Source of the DNA: Klebsormidium nitens | Lineage: Eukaryota; Streptophyta; Klebsormidiophyceae; Klebsormidiales; Klebsormidiaceae | Length of the DNA stretch: 64,000 nucleotides | Reading direction: 5' to 3' | NCBI GenBank assembly: GCA_000708835.1 | Contig: DF237018.1 | Coordinates: 1 to 64,000 of the forward strand | Shown: one piece after another, positions 23,519 through 35,300 of the stretch | Layout: each line of letters begins with the position of its first letter | How positions within the stretch are numbered: position 1 is the stretch's first letter | Made by a program: the position numbers and the translations under genes | Notes under the pieces: model-generated | The model's input: only the letters and a program-made list of their open reading frames with translations | Database searches by the model: none | Told to the model about the DNA's origin: nothing

Positions 23519-26500
23519 ATGGCAGAGCCCTCAAGGAAGCGTCCGTCTCGCTTCGATGCTGATGGTGAGAGGAGTACCACCCGGGCCCGACCAAACGGTA
23601 TCGAGCTAAGCAACGGGGCTCATGGAGAGGATGACGTGGACATGGCACTGCTGGAAGCGGCTGAGAAAGAAGCGGGGCAAGGGGTAGGAAATCGGCCACT
23701 GTCAGGATCCTGTATGAATTTTTCGATGAGCACCAAGCGATATGGTTTCATGAATGTTGGCTACCACCACCAGATTGGGCAGCCTCACGTTGTGCTGGCA
23801 CATATTTTGGAGTATCATTGGCAGAATGTACTGAACATCATGGTTTAATCTATGTATACGCTTGTCCTTACAAGCAATTTAGCCAACAGGAATGGCTTTA
23901 TTTGCTATCGGCTGGTGCTTCGCTCGTTACAAACCTTAATTTCTTTGGCTGGAGTTCGACAACTGAAGTCACAAGCAAAGCTGGTGATTCAGCTATGGTG
24001 GCTAGAGTATCCAGTCCTGATGGTTGGTGGCGTCTTGCAGGTTGAAACTCTGGATGCTCGGACTTTGAAACGGATGGTGCTGAGTTTTGAGAAGCGGGTG
24101 GGTCCTAGTCACACTTTTTCAACCCATTGACTGCACAATGCTTTTGGCCTTGATGACCTTTTCGCTAGTTTAGTGACTCTGACACCATTGTGACCTGCCT
24201 GCACTGTTGTTGAGGATTTGTCGAACCTGGAGGCTTTTGTATTGGTCCATTGCGAAGTGCATCACAAATGAGTGCCTGATTTGCAGCAACTTCCAGCCAC
24301 CGAAAGAGTGCCTATCCAACGCTCAGGATTGCATATAAGATGTCGGGAACACAAGCAGGCCCAATCTTCATCGCCCAGCTTTTCTCGGTTGCCTGCGCTT
24401 ATTGGAGCCCCATGTTGGTGCAGGTCACTGAGAATCTGGAAGCTCGAATGAAGTATGCAGATGCTCCGGAAAAGTGAGCTCTTCTCTACGACGCATCGTA
24501 TGCCTCCCTTAAGCTGTGCTGAATGCTCTGGTGCTCTTTGTCTGCCCCCGAGAAGGTGCGGACTCACGGAGGATGTCCATGGTGCGAACATATTCTGGAG
24601 CTGACCCTGTCTCATGCAGGTTTGTGGGTTCCGAGGTCGACTTGGACGAGGAAGTGAAGAAGCTGCATGCCCTCTCCGCTGCCCCAGTGAGTGCCTCGCT
24701 TCGATTAAGAAGATTGTATGCGTTTGCCGGGGGGTAGAAGCTGAAGCTGAACATCCAAGTAGGCTGGATGTTTTTGACCGACTCCTCTCTATCAGAGATC
24801 AGCAAGCCGGTGGTTGGTGATAGGCTATGGGCGCTTTGCCTTGCAGGAAGAGGTCGTCAATAAATTGCAAGTCAGACCTTTACAGGGGGCATTGTGTCCA
24901 ACATAGGTTCTGCTATAAGCTGACTAAGAGAAACTGAACAATACCTACTGCTTCTTCCTGCCATTCCCCATCACAACGTGCATATGGCATGCTTCCGGGT
25001 TCAATCGGTCCGCTCATTTGAGGCATCCCTCTTGCGTCCTTCATCGCTGCTCTCACCTGTGTCCCTGCTGTCAATGCACGCGGCTTGGAGCATGCAATAT
25101 AGGACGCATGTCCTTTTGTGCTTTATGCCCATCCTTTCTAATCGATATTATTGGCCGCATACACAAGTCGCTTTCACCTGCTGATTCCCCTAATCCCTGG
25201 AGGCTTACGCGCTTCTCTAAGTGCTCATCACGGGCCGTGCGTGCAGGAGCTGTACCCGGAGCTGGTGCGCCTGAACGTGGTGCCATCGCTCGTAGGCCTG
25301 CTGAGCCACGAGAACGTGGACATCTCCACCGACGTCATCGACGTCATCAAGGACCTGACCGACAGCGACGCGCTGGAGGAGAGCAGCGAGGAGGCGCAGG
25401 TGCTCGTGGACGCCCTGCTGGACAACAACGTGCTTGAGCTGCTCACACAGGTGACCCACACGGACAACATGCGCTCGATCAAGGCTTGCCAACTGTTAAT
25501 CGGACAAACACAGCTTGAGGCAGGACCGGAGGGCCGGACGTCTTTTCGCTGAATTCACTTGGACCGACTCGCACACCTTTCGAGCATGTATTTGCAAGTA
25601 TGCAAATGCTGTTGGGGCAAGAGACGTGCCAATGACTAGGTGCACGAAGTTCGTACTGGATCACTTCGACCAATTGAAAGTTGAATGTGCCTTCGTTTTA
25701 AGGGCGACTTAGACCGAGGTCCTGAATCCGAACTTCGTTACTTACGAGGCTGGCATGGACTCCCTCTTACGGGATGATCTCCGGCACTCAATGTTCAGTA
25801 CATCCCTATAGGAACCGGCAACCGCATCTGTTTGCACACTGTGCAGAACCTATCCCGGCTGGACGAGAGCAGCCCCGACGAGGCGTCCGCAGTGTACAGC
25901 ACCCTGGGGATCGTAGAGGTGCGAGCTACCCCACATGCCCAAGGAGTGCAACCAGCAGGCGCCTCAAGGTGCCATCATGTTTCCGTTGTTGCATTGTTTG
26001 AAGCCTGCTTTCCACCCTTTGTAAGCAGGCCTGTTTTGTGTACGACTCTCGCTGAGTGATTGGTCCCTGCTGTGCGTGCAGAATCTGGTGGAGGTGAGCC
26101 CCCCTGTTGCGGAGATGGTGTGCGAGCGCACCAAGCTGCTGGCCTGGCTGCTCAACCGCCTCAAGGTCAGCCGCCCACCCCGCCCTCTTACGTCACCTAC
26201 TCTCGCTTGCATGATTAGCTTTGGGTTTTATATCGCAAGTAGGTGTGCATGCGGTATGCTGCAAAATTCAAATGACGCTCTGTCCCGCTTCAACTTGCAT
26301 CCCGCGTGCTGCTGCTTGACAGACTCGTGGTGCTGTGCAGGGGCGAGAGGCGGACGGCAACAAGCTGTACAGCAGTGAGATCCTGGCCATCCTGATGCAG
26401 GTCCGTTCGCTCCCCCTCACTTTGCGGCTTCCTCGACGGACCTCCGTTACTATTTGAAGTATCAATGATCGTATAGCGGTCGTCACTGCCCTTCTTGCCG

Positions 26501-29283
26501 CTATCCTGCTAACGCAATGAGCATGTTGATGCCAGAGTGACATTTGGGTCTGTTGCTGCGTTCAGGAGAGCAGTGTGAACCAGAAGAAGCTGGGCCAGAT
26601 GAACGGCATCGACGTGCTGCTCAAGGTGCGCTTCCCTCGCACTGCTGGCCTGGCCCTTCACGTGATTGTCAACGACTGCCGCAGTCTGAGGTCGAAGCCC
26701 AGAGCTTATCTGTGGCATTTCTGGCATGATCGTCTCTGTCTCCGTTCTTCTGACCGATACTACTCCATGGGTTTGTAGGCGGTGGCTGCATTCAAGTCGC
26801 GGGATCCGCGGACGACAGACGAAGAGGAGATGCTGGAGAACCTGTACGACGTGCTGTGCAGGTCAGTCCTGCACGCAGCCGGAGTAGGTGGCGCGAGGCA
26901 AATCCGGTTGTCGAGGGACTGCTTGTTGACAACTTAGACACGAACATGTTCCTTGCAGAACCTCGAGATAAAGTGTGCGTGTTCGCAATCAGTGATTTCC
27001 TGAATGTCGTGCCTGCTCGAGTCTATCTTCCAGCGCAGACACCTGACGATTCTTGACTTGTTTGTCCTCGGCCCACCTGCTTCCACTCGGCCGGTGCTGC
27101 GCCTGCGTGTCAGGCTGAACCATCTCGCTTGGCCTGCACAGCGTGCTGCTTCCCGACGAGAACAAGGAGCGCTTTGTGGCGTCGGAGGGCGTGGAGCTGA
27201 TGATCATCGTGATCCGGCAGAAGCGGCAGGCGTACGCGTCCGCGTTCAAGACGCTCGACTTTGCGCTCACGCGCTGCCCCACCGCCTGCGACCGCTTCGT
27301 CAACGTGCAGGGCCTCAAGACGCTCTTCGCAGCATTCATGGCCAAGGTAGGGGCCCGCAAAACGCAAGGTGCGCACTGGAAATTGTGAAGAGCTATGCCC
27401 GCGGTCTTCAGAGCAATGCCTGGCTGCGTCTAACTCTCTCTGCGAGACGACTCCGGTTACAGTTGCTCCCAGCTTTTGTGCCGTTGGGCAAGCAGAAGAT
27501 CGGGGCTGACGAGTCCGGGTGTGCAGTGCAGCTCGTTTGAGAATTAGTTGTGAATTTTGGAAGAAAGCCCACTGGAAGGGCACGCTGGCTGATTGCTGTT
27601 CCCGTTCCGATTTCAGGGCCTTCCTAAGAGCAAGAAGAAGGACCAGTCCCCCGACGAGATTGACGAGCGGGCGGTGTCCCTCATTGCGTCTCTTCTTGGT
27701 GAGCCGCTCTCGAAGTCGGTCTGCAAACGCACGGCGTGACGTCATACGCCTTCGTCTCTCGCCGACGATTGGCAGAATAACTCTTGCTTGCTGCAAAGGG
27801 CACCCTTGCTTGTTGAAGGAACCTGCTGACGTCATGCTGATGCTGGCAGGGAATGTGACGCGGGGCAGCCTGCGGGACCGCATCCTGAGCAAGTTTGTGG
27901 AGAGGGAGTACGAGAAGGTGGACCGCCTCATGGAGTTGTTCATCAAGTAAGGCCTGCCGCACACCGTACATCCCTTGGCAGGAGTGGGAGGCAGCCGGCG
28001 AGGGAGTCCGTACGGGAGTTTGGGGCTCGACATTTCTGTGTTGACGTAACGGCGGAGGTCATGAGACTGCCGCTGAGGAGGACGTACTTTCGCGTCGGTC
28101 GTTGGCCGGCGAAACCCTGCGTTGCTTCCCCACTTCGTCTCGTCAAGTCGTTTGCCAGGGACTTCCCCCCTGTCTCGTGTTCCCGTGATGACCCTGGGTG
28201 GTGGTTTGCAGGTACCAGGGCCGGGTAGAAGAAGAGGAGGGGCGGCAACAGAACTTGCCCGCCGACCTTCAAGAAGATGTGAGCCGGCAACTCCAAGACC
28301 CTCTCCCCCGTGTCTCGCGTCTCCCTTGAACGGCTCTTCTTTGTCTTGCGGTCGTTGTGCTTGCTCTTTATCGAAATGTCGCGGTCTCCCTTGACCTATC
28401 CAAGCACTTGGAGACTACTTGAAAAGCGTGCCCGAAGGAAAGCGGAGGAGTTGTGTGGGGATAAGTGTGCTTTGCTGGACACACTCTCACTGTTTGATGT
28501 GTTGACCAGCCCTGATCGGTGTGTGTGCTCTTGGTGCAGCTGTCGGACGAGGAGAGGTACCTGGCCAAGTTGGGGGCAGGCTTGTACACGCTCCAGGTGA
28601 GCCGCCCCTCCGCAACCGGGCAGGCGTTCGACGAGATTCACGCCTTTTGTGCAATATGCTGTAGGGGTATTTTTACCAGTTTACACCGTCAAGAGTTCCA
28701 TTCCGAACGTTCGGTTTGCTGACATTTAAGTCATCTGCTTTCCAAATGCTTGAGCACAGGCGTCTCAAAAGAGTCTTCCCAATGTTGCACTTTGCAACGT
28801 TGTGCTGAGCTGAGCAACTTTTGCACCCTGTTTGCAGTTACTGGCACTAATAGCCGGCAGCATCTGGGCCACAGAGTAAGGGGCGACCGCCACACTCGAG
28901 TCGAGGACGAGATGTCAAACCGTTTCCTCATGCTTGCTAGTATGTTATCGGGACTGCAAACTTGCAAGTATGCTTGGTTGCTGTGCAACATGCGCACGTG
29001 CTTCTCTCTGCGAGATGCCCTGAGGTGTGCCTTCTTCTGAGTAGGAAGCACTGTCTGGTGCAGCCATCGGGGGATGCGGGAGCGGCTGCTGCTGTTGTTG
29101 CACCAGCAGGGGCTGACGCTGGAGGTAATTCGACGAGTGCTGCAAGAGTATCACGACAACATCGGAGACGTGGAGGGACAGCACGAAAGGGACAAGCGAC
29201 GGAGCAGGGTGCAGAGATTCATGAAAGCAATGACGCCAAAGGAGTTAGAACAAGACCCGTTTGGGATCAGCGAATTGACTTGA
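23519..29283 (+). CDS. CTNNBL1: Beta-catenin-like protein 1 (CTNNBL1), armadillo-like splicing-associated protein
   Basis: CTNNBL1 is a nuclear armadillo-like protein that associates with the Prp19/CDC5L spliceosome complex. Seventeen exons: 23519-23683, 24041-24097, 24424-24473, 24620-24686, 25247-25450, 25847-25918, 26082-26165, 26341-26400, 26566-26625, 26779-26861, 27142-27346, 27617-27698, 27850-27946, 28212-28278, 28540-28596, 28838-28875, 29064-29283. The product is 555 residues, close to the human ~563. The N-terminus is basic (RKRPSRF), as expected for a nuclear signal. Next comes VETLDARTLKRMVLSFEKR, then the helical repeats with ELYPELVRLNVVPSLVGLL, a SEGVELMIIVIRQKRQAY segment, and the conserved C-terminal LAKLGAGLYTLQ and VLQEYHDNIGD. 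Exons are very short (38-220 bases), introns mostly 150-600. All phases agree. Identification by family resemblance is strong; exact ends of the smallest exons are by eye. Confidence 0.93.
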
Positions 29284-30357
29284 TGAGGAGGAGTGATGCA
29301 ATTGTCCGAGTTCGCCTCAATGCTCGGCCACTCGTAAATCTTGCCACCAGCTCAATGTATGTTGTTGTACGATCGATCCGGATGATGGTAAGTGTAAGTT
29401 GCCAGGTCCGCAAGCAAAACGGTACTGCCTGTAGGAGCGATGCTATGATGACGCATTGGATATCTGCTTTCAAGTTTGCTGAGTACAGATTGATCATCGG
29501 CCAGATCATGCATGCTGACGGTAAGTTCTCAGTAGTCCGAATGCTAATCGGGTCCATGTGGAAAAGGCACGTGCTCATGCAAACGATCATATTGTATGCA
29601 TCCATACTTGTACACTAACTCCGGGTAATATATATGTATACGAGTGACCGCGGCGGCCGTCGGATCTCAATCGTTTGTATCGGTGATGCGCCAGCATATG
29701 CAATGTGTGCACGTACTATTACTAGACGTGCAGACTCGCGCGAATTGTCATCGCGGCTTAATTCTGCATTTCAACAATCGCATATACCGGCCTAGTTATA
29801 TACTAACCCTCGTATGCGTCGAACCATGCAGGACTCCGGCCGCCATACATGTTGCATGTGGCCGCAATCAGGCCCATATGATATACGAAAATGCACTTCA
29901 TTGAGAAAGCATATCGCTAGACCGGGCTTACCCAAGGCACGTTGCTCCAATCATGCCAGACCTAGTTCCAGATTCTGATTGAGTCCTACAGAAACGCCCC
30001 TCTATCGTTTGAAAAGAGAACATCTTTCGAAAGTACCACTACCTCAACTCAACTTATTCATTCACCTTTGGGTCCTGAAGGCATTCGATCAAACATTGAA
30101 TTCCTGATTCTCAGTTGCTGATTAGAAGACAGGACTCGTGCCTAATCTAGAACCTCTACATGAATTCAATTCCTTACGAATCAACTGGTAGGGGGAGGCC
30201 TTTTGAAAGGTATGTGGTTGCAGATGAACAAACTGTGTTCTGGATATACAAGCCTACAGCACGTACAAATGAATACCTCCATATCTTCAGTCTAGCTATG
30301 ACAATAGACGCTTGCTTGGACCAGCTTTTGCCAAATACTATCATATCATGCCGCTGG
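29284..30357. other. Spacer between convergent genes, nothing recognised
   Basis: Downstream flanks of the CTNNBL1-like gene and of the minus-strand gene ending at 30358. The sequence is AT-rich with TATATATGTATA near 29630. I see no RNA gene, repeat or coding frame worth reporting. Confidence 0.5.
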
Positions 30358-31041
30358 TTAGTCGTCCTTCAATGGTCTTCGTTCGGAAACTACCTTCTTA
30401 CCGCGCACAATCTCGATGTCGGGTAGGACGCCTGGTTTGGCAACCTCGCGTTTTGCATTCTTATAAAAGGACTCCTTTTTTGGCTTCTGGTTGAGAAGCA
30501 GACCCACAACTCCATAACCACGGCCCCCACCTGAAGAGTTTTCATCATCATCATCATCATCACTATCGAGGTCACTCATGGAGCTTTCAACTTCCGATTG
30601 GTTCCTAATCTGCCCCAATCCCGAAGCAACATTTGTGTTCTGTTGATAATCAGTTGCCTTGCTTCTTGCAGCTTCCAGGCGCTTTGTCATATTCGCTTGC
30701 TTCTGCTCTGCAGTAGATGTCAATCTGGGCTGCTCAGCATCTGACGAGACTGGTGCCGCCCCTCCATCTGTGGAGCTATTACATGCCCGGATCCTCGCAC
30801 ATCGCAAAAAGGACGCTGTGTGGTGGCCAGGTGCTTTACACCCTCTTGCCGACAGCTTTTGCCGCACTAAAAGTCTGCCAGCGCAGTGTGGAAGAGCAGG
30901 CGGATCTTGCAGTGGTCTAATTGAGAAGCAGGACACATCATACTTTACACCACCATGTGGGGACCATTGGGAGCCAGCTCTCTGCGAGCCACAAAGAGGT
31001 GTGTTGATATTCAACCCAGACTTGCAGCTCGAACCAGCCAT
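30358..31041 (-). CDS. Unrecognised 227-residue acidic protein, possibly plastid-targeted
   Basis: A single exon from ATG 31041 to the stop at 30358. I do not recognise the family. Residues 1 to ~85 are rich in Ser, Arg, Cys and Pro with almost no acid, resembling a transit peptide. A Lys/Arg-rich helix follows (NMTKRLEAARSKATDYQ), then a tract of six Asp in DSDDDDDDENSSGGGRGYG. The C-terminal third is basic and looks structured: VVGLLLNQKPKKESFYKNAK and PGVLPDIEIVRGKKVVSE. The acidic tract is encoded by a (TCA)n trinucleotide run at about 30541-30562 on the plus strand. An antisense frame over the same DNA is probably a shadow. The ATG is followed by a long uninterrupted frame, and composition changes at the start and stop, which supports a real gene. 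Function unknown. Confidence 0.65.
   Translation of the reverse strand: MAGSSCKSGLNINTPLCGSQRAGSQWSPHGGVKYDVSCFSIRPLQDPPALPHCAGRLLVRQKLSARGCKAPGHHTASFLRCARIRACNSSTDGGAAPVSSDAEQPRLTSTAEQKQANMTKRLEAARSKATDYQQNTNVASGLGQIRNQSEVESSMSDLDSDDDDDDENSSGGGRGYGVVGLLLNQKPKKESFYKNAKREVAKPGVLPDIEIVRGKKVVSERRPLKDD
30541..30563. repeat. (TCA)n trinucleotide microsatellite inside a coding region
   Basis: About seven uninterrupted TCA units on the plus strand encode the run of Asp in the minus-strand 30358-31041 protein. Length variation here would change only the number of aspartates. Confidence 0.85.
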
Positions 31042-32319
31042 TGGCGCGTTCAGTTGGCAGCTTCAGCAAAGTCCGCTTTGATTACTGGCACGGTTCTCTG
31101 CATAACCACCTCTTTCAAAGGACCACAGGAATGCAGCTTGACAAATGCTTGGCTTCGCTGCCGCTCCAAGAGTTGAAAGATGGCTCCAGAGTCCACCTGG
31201 GTTGATGATGATCTGATGCAGAGGAGAATTCGAGAGAGCAAAGCAATTATCCTCATTCCGAAATTTAGAACCCTAGAATAGGTTTAGACCATGCCATTGA
31301 CACAGCTCATCCACGGTGCCAAGGCCCTCACAATCTGCCATTCGAAATCGTGGCCGTGAAGATATAATCGCGGCTGACGTCACGACGCCCACATTGAATT
31401 CCCACTGGCAATAACACAAATTCAATTCCAGTGCCACCATTGGCTAGCGCTGCGGCGAGAAAACAGATCCATATTCCACCAATTCGTTCATTCGTTGTTG
31501 CCTTTCATTCTGAACAGAGCAGATCATCGCAATCCTGTGGGGAGAGGGACGCAGAGCTCTGAGTCTCACTTTCAAAGTGCACCTTTGAGCTGTCCAGGCA
31601 ACCTCTTCTTCGTTCACAGGTACGTCTTTTTATGCATGATTGATGCTTGCATTTTTTTAAGACATTTGATTGGCTTTTGAGTATTCACCATAATGCACTG
31701 ATGATGAGCTTGCCCAATGAACCAGCTTTTCTATCTGTGAGCACCTCCATTGCGATCCAACTGGTTACTGGTCCTGCCAGCATCAGAAAAGTTCCTGATG
31801 ACACAAATGCTGTAAAAGCGTACAATTGCCGCATCGTTTCGTTTTGGAAGGCACTGCTACCAGGAGCTTGAAAATGCTGGCTCACGCTTCTTGCTTGATA
31901 AGTGGGAGGCCACATTAACAAATGGTTCAGAAGAATACCTCTGGTTGGAAGTCTCATTGTGAAGCTGTGTCTGCTTGCGCTCCCAGCAGCGTCCAGCAGA
32001 AAACTCAGGAAGCAGCTAAGAAAGGCTTGTGATGTTCGTCGACTTTTTTTTTGGCAGAATCAATACAGTGGCGAGATGCTGAGTTATCACTAGCAGTTGC
32101 CAACATGCCTGCAGAAACTTTGAGCAGGAACCGACTTGAGATGCCCCACCTTTCCTCAGAGGAGTGGTGTGCTTTTATGCTTCAGACAACCACACACAAA
32201 CAACGAGCTGACAAGCCACCATACGCGCGCACTTACCACCAATTGTGATCAGCAATTCGTTCTGTGCATCAATCATGCACCCTCCAAGCAAGCCCCTCCA
32301 TTATGCAGGTCTGGGGACA
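31042..32319. promoter_or_regulatory. Divergent spacer with probable 5' UTR intron of the DUF2252 gene
   Basis: About 1.3 kb between two outward-pointing starts. A TTATGCAG acceptor just before 32309, immediately upstream of the chosen ATG, suggests a 5' UTR intron of the plus-strand gene. The frames in 31495-32248 show no conserved sequence. Confidence 0.4.
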
Positions 32320-35300
32320 ATGTCTTCCGCCATGGTCAGCCCCCTCTGCTGTTCCCCTGCCTTTTGCCATGGCATCTCCGGCACCAGCTTCAGGCAGAGC
32401 TCAGCTCTCTCTTTCACTCTGCCAGCTGGCCCCCTTTTCCCCCGTCAAAGGCACTCCAGCAGCCTAGTCAGGGCCGCAGTGTCGTCCATTGTAGCCCCTA
32501 GCTTGGCTGAGGTGAAGGGCAAGAAAGACGAGGCAAAGGGCAAGAAGAAGAAGAAGAAGGGCAGCGAGCAGGACGAGGAGGTGCCGTCCAAGGCCGCTGT
32601 AGTGGATAAAGCGTCAGCAGGGCTGGGGGCGGGGCCCAAGGGGGGTGACATTGAAGCGGCGGTGCAGGAGGCAGTGGCGGTGGTGGAGGAGGTGGTCACC
32701 AACACGGGGTTCGAGGAGCGCAGCCTGGAGGCCGTGCGGGCGGCGCTGGCAGAGAGGCCGCGCCATAGGGAGGGGTCTATGCAGCTCGTCAAGGGGGTGA
32801 GCAACTGGGGGAAGATGCCAGGGAGTCTGGGGAAGATCAAACAGGTTGCAGGGCAAATGGTGTGGACTGGAGTGCATGGCGGGTAAAAGATACGAAAGAC
32901 AATCATCTCCCCCACCCACGTCACGCTTTGATTGAAACTTGTCGGTTTGGTGAAGTCCTGCAGCAGAGATTGAAGGCAACGATGGTCAGTTCAAAGATCT
33001 TCTGGCCACGTTACATGGTCAGCTCAAACATCGTTCCACCATCACAGGCACGGTTCCTCTAACAGCAAAAGTATGCAATTTGTGACGGACCATCAACAGC
33101 TGTGGCTTTTGGCCACGCAATACTACACTGTAGAAGTGCGGCAATAGCCTTTGAGTGCAAGGTCTTGAAATAACGAGAGGAAGTAACATCGTTATGGAGG
33201 GCAGGTGACACGTGAGTGTGACGGCTGGCCTGCAGGTGACGGCTGCGGGCAACAACCGCGAGGAGAAGGTGGTGAATGCGATTGCGGGGTGGAACGAATC
33301 CATCACCAAGGCCTGGCGGGACACCAAGTGCGCCGCCATGGCAGCCTCGCCCTTTGGCCTCTACCGAGGTGGGCGCGCTGCACGCACGCAGGCTGTTGTG
33401 TTCTGTCCGCTTGATTGTGGCACCCTTTCCTTGAAGAGCGTTCTATGGCGTAAATTGTCCTATTTGGTATTAATGCTTGAAACAGCGTACAGGCTCTGTT
33501 CTGTGGGATGGATCATCCTACTACCGCTCAGATGGTACCTTGAGCTGAAGATTGATTGCCTCCTTCCGTTCTCAGGTACTTCGCACCTGTTCTGGGCAGA
33601 CTTCAGGTACACAAAAGTCTTCAATTACTTTCAGATTTATGTCTGGGTATTTTCTCCTGGCCTACTGCAGAGTACCTTGTATCGCTGCTCACTGTGACCA
33701 TATTTTTTCCCGAGGTTGATCAGTTGCTTCATCGACCCCCTTCTTGTGTTCGTCTCGAGCATGCACAAAGAACCGGGCGTCTGAGACGTAATTAAGCTTG
33801 GTGCGTGATTTCACATCTGTGCAGTGGTGACTGGCGGATGGCCCGCTTTGGCAGCCCCAAGACCCGCACCTGGCTGCTTGGCGACATGCACATCTATAAG
33901 TGAGCACCGCCAGCTGAAGTAGTTTTCAAATGCGTCTCGAACCTCAAAACCCCGTTTGAAGAGGGCCCTTTTTCACGACCAAAAATCTGACCGTTTACTT
34001 TCATAGCGGACCTCGTATTGCAATCCTCTGGAGTGTGCTTGTGGGTGCTCGACATTGCTTCTGCCCACAGCTGAAGCCAACTTTTTGAGGACGGCTCCTC
34101 TTAAAGAAGTAGCGCTCTTTGCTTTCAAAATCTCTTTATGCTCAGATTGCTTTTCCGCTTTGTGTGCCAGCATGGGCGCGTTCCTTAACTCCCAGGAGCA
34201 GGTCTGCTACGGCCTCAACGACTTTGACGAGTCCGTCATTGGCGACTACCAGTGAGTGCAACACGACCAGCCCCGACTGTTCCCTATAGTATCGATTGGC
34301 GTTCTGGAAGGATGCAGCAATGATGAATATAATCTGCAGATGGCTTGTTTGTCGCAGCAAGCTAACGACGACGTGCCCTTCAAGATTTGTCTGTCACGGC
34401 TGCCACTCCCGGCCCTCGTTGCAGCCGGTTTTGCTCCCTTTCATCTCTTTCGCCTCGATGTTGTCTTCACACATTGAAGGATTCACACACGAAGAATCCA
34501 GGATGAAAGGGATTGGATTGTGATCAACGTGTCCCACTATGTTCCACTCCCTATCGAGAGCAATTTCATCCCGCTCTCAAAAGAAACAAAAATAGTTACA
34601 GGAGGGAATAGGAGTCATTTTGTTTCTTGGCTGTCAGACGTTAGTCCGAAGAACGAATTGTTGCAAATTTTAGTAAAATACATATTGTGCCAAATGCTTG
34701 GCAATCCGTTGTTGAGACATGGACGTAAGCTGCCAATCCTGGCTGCACTACTGAAGTTCGACACCGGTCATGCTCATCGACTCCGTCCTCACGTGTGACC
34801 CCCTGCTGTTCTCAGGTACGACGTGTGGCGGCTGGCCATCAGCCTGGTGCTGACTGCCCGCCAGAACAACATCCGCAAGGTGGACACGGATGCGCAGCAG
34901 GACATCGTGCTCGCGTTTGCGGATGCCTACCTGAGCACGGTGGTCGGGTACGAGCGTAAAGAGGGCGGGCGCACCTTCACCAAGGCCAACACCCGCGGCC
35001 CGCTCAAGGCCTTCCTCAAGCAGCTCACCAAGAGCGAGGACACCACGCGCGAAGCCATGCTCGAGAAGCTGTGAGGGTACTGACCCTTTTGAATTGCTCG
35101 TTGAATCCAAAGACGCTGAAGAAGCGACCAACTGCTCAGGCCTTCGGCTGCTTGCTCAGATCCGCTCGATGTCTTCGATGATCGTCCTGCTGTCGCTTTT
35201 GAGAAGTCGACCGCTTTCAGTGCGTCAAAACTTCGCTTTGAGAAGTCGACCGCTTCCAGTGCGTCAAAACTTCGTGATTCGTCCGCCGTTCCTCGCGTCC

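Noticed and set aside
27110-28033. 307-residue minus-strand open frame
   Set aside because: It lies antisense to four in-phase CTNNBL1 exons and their introns. Its composition follows the GC-rich complement and it contains no family motif.
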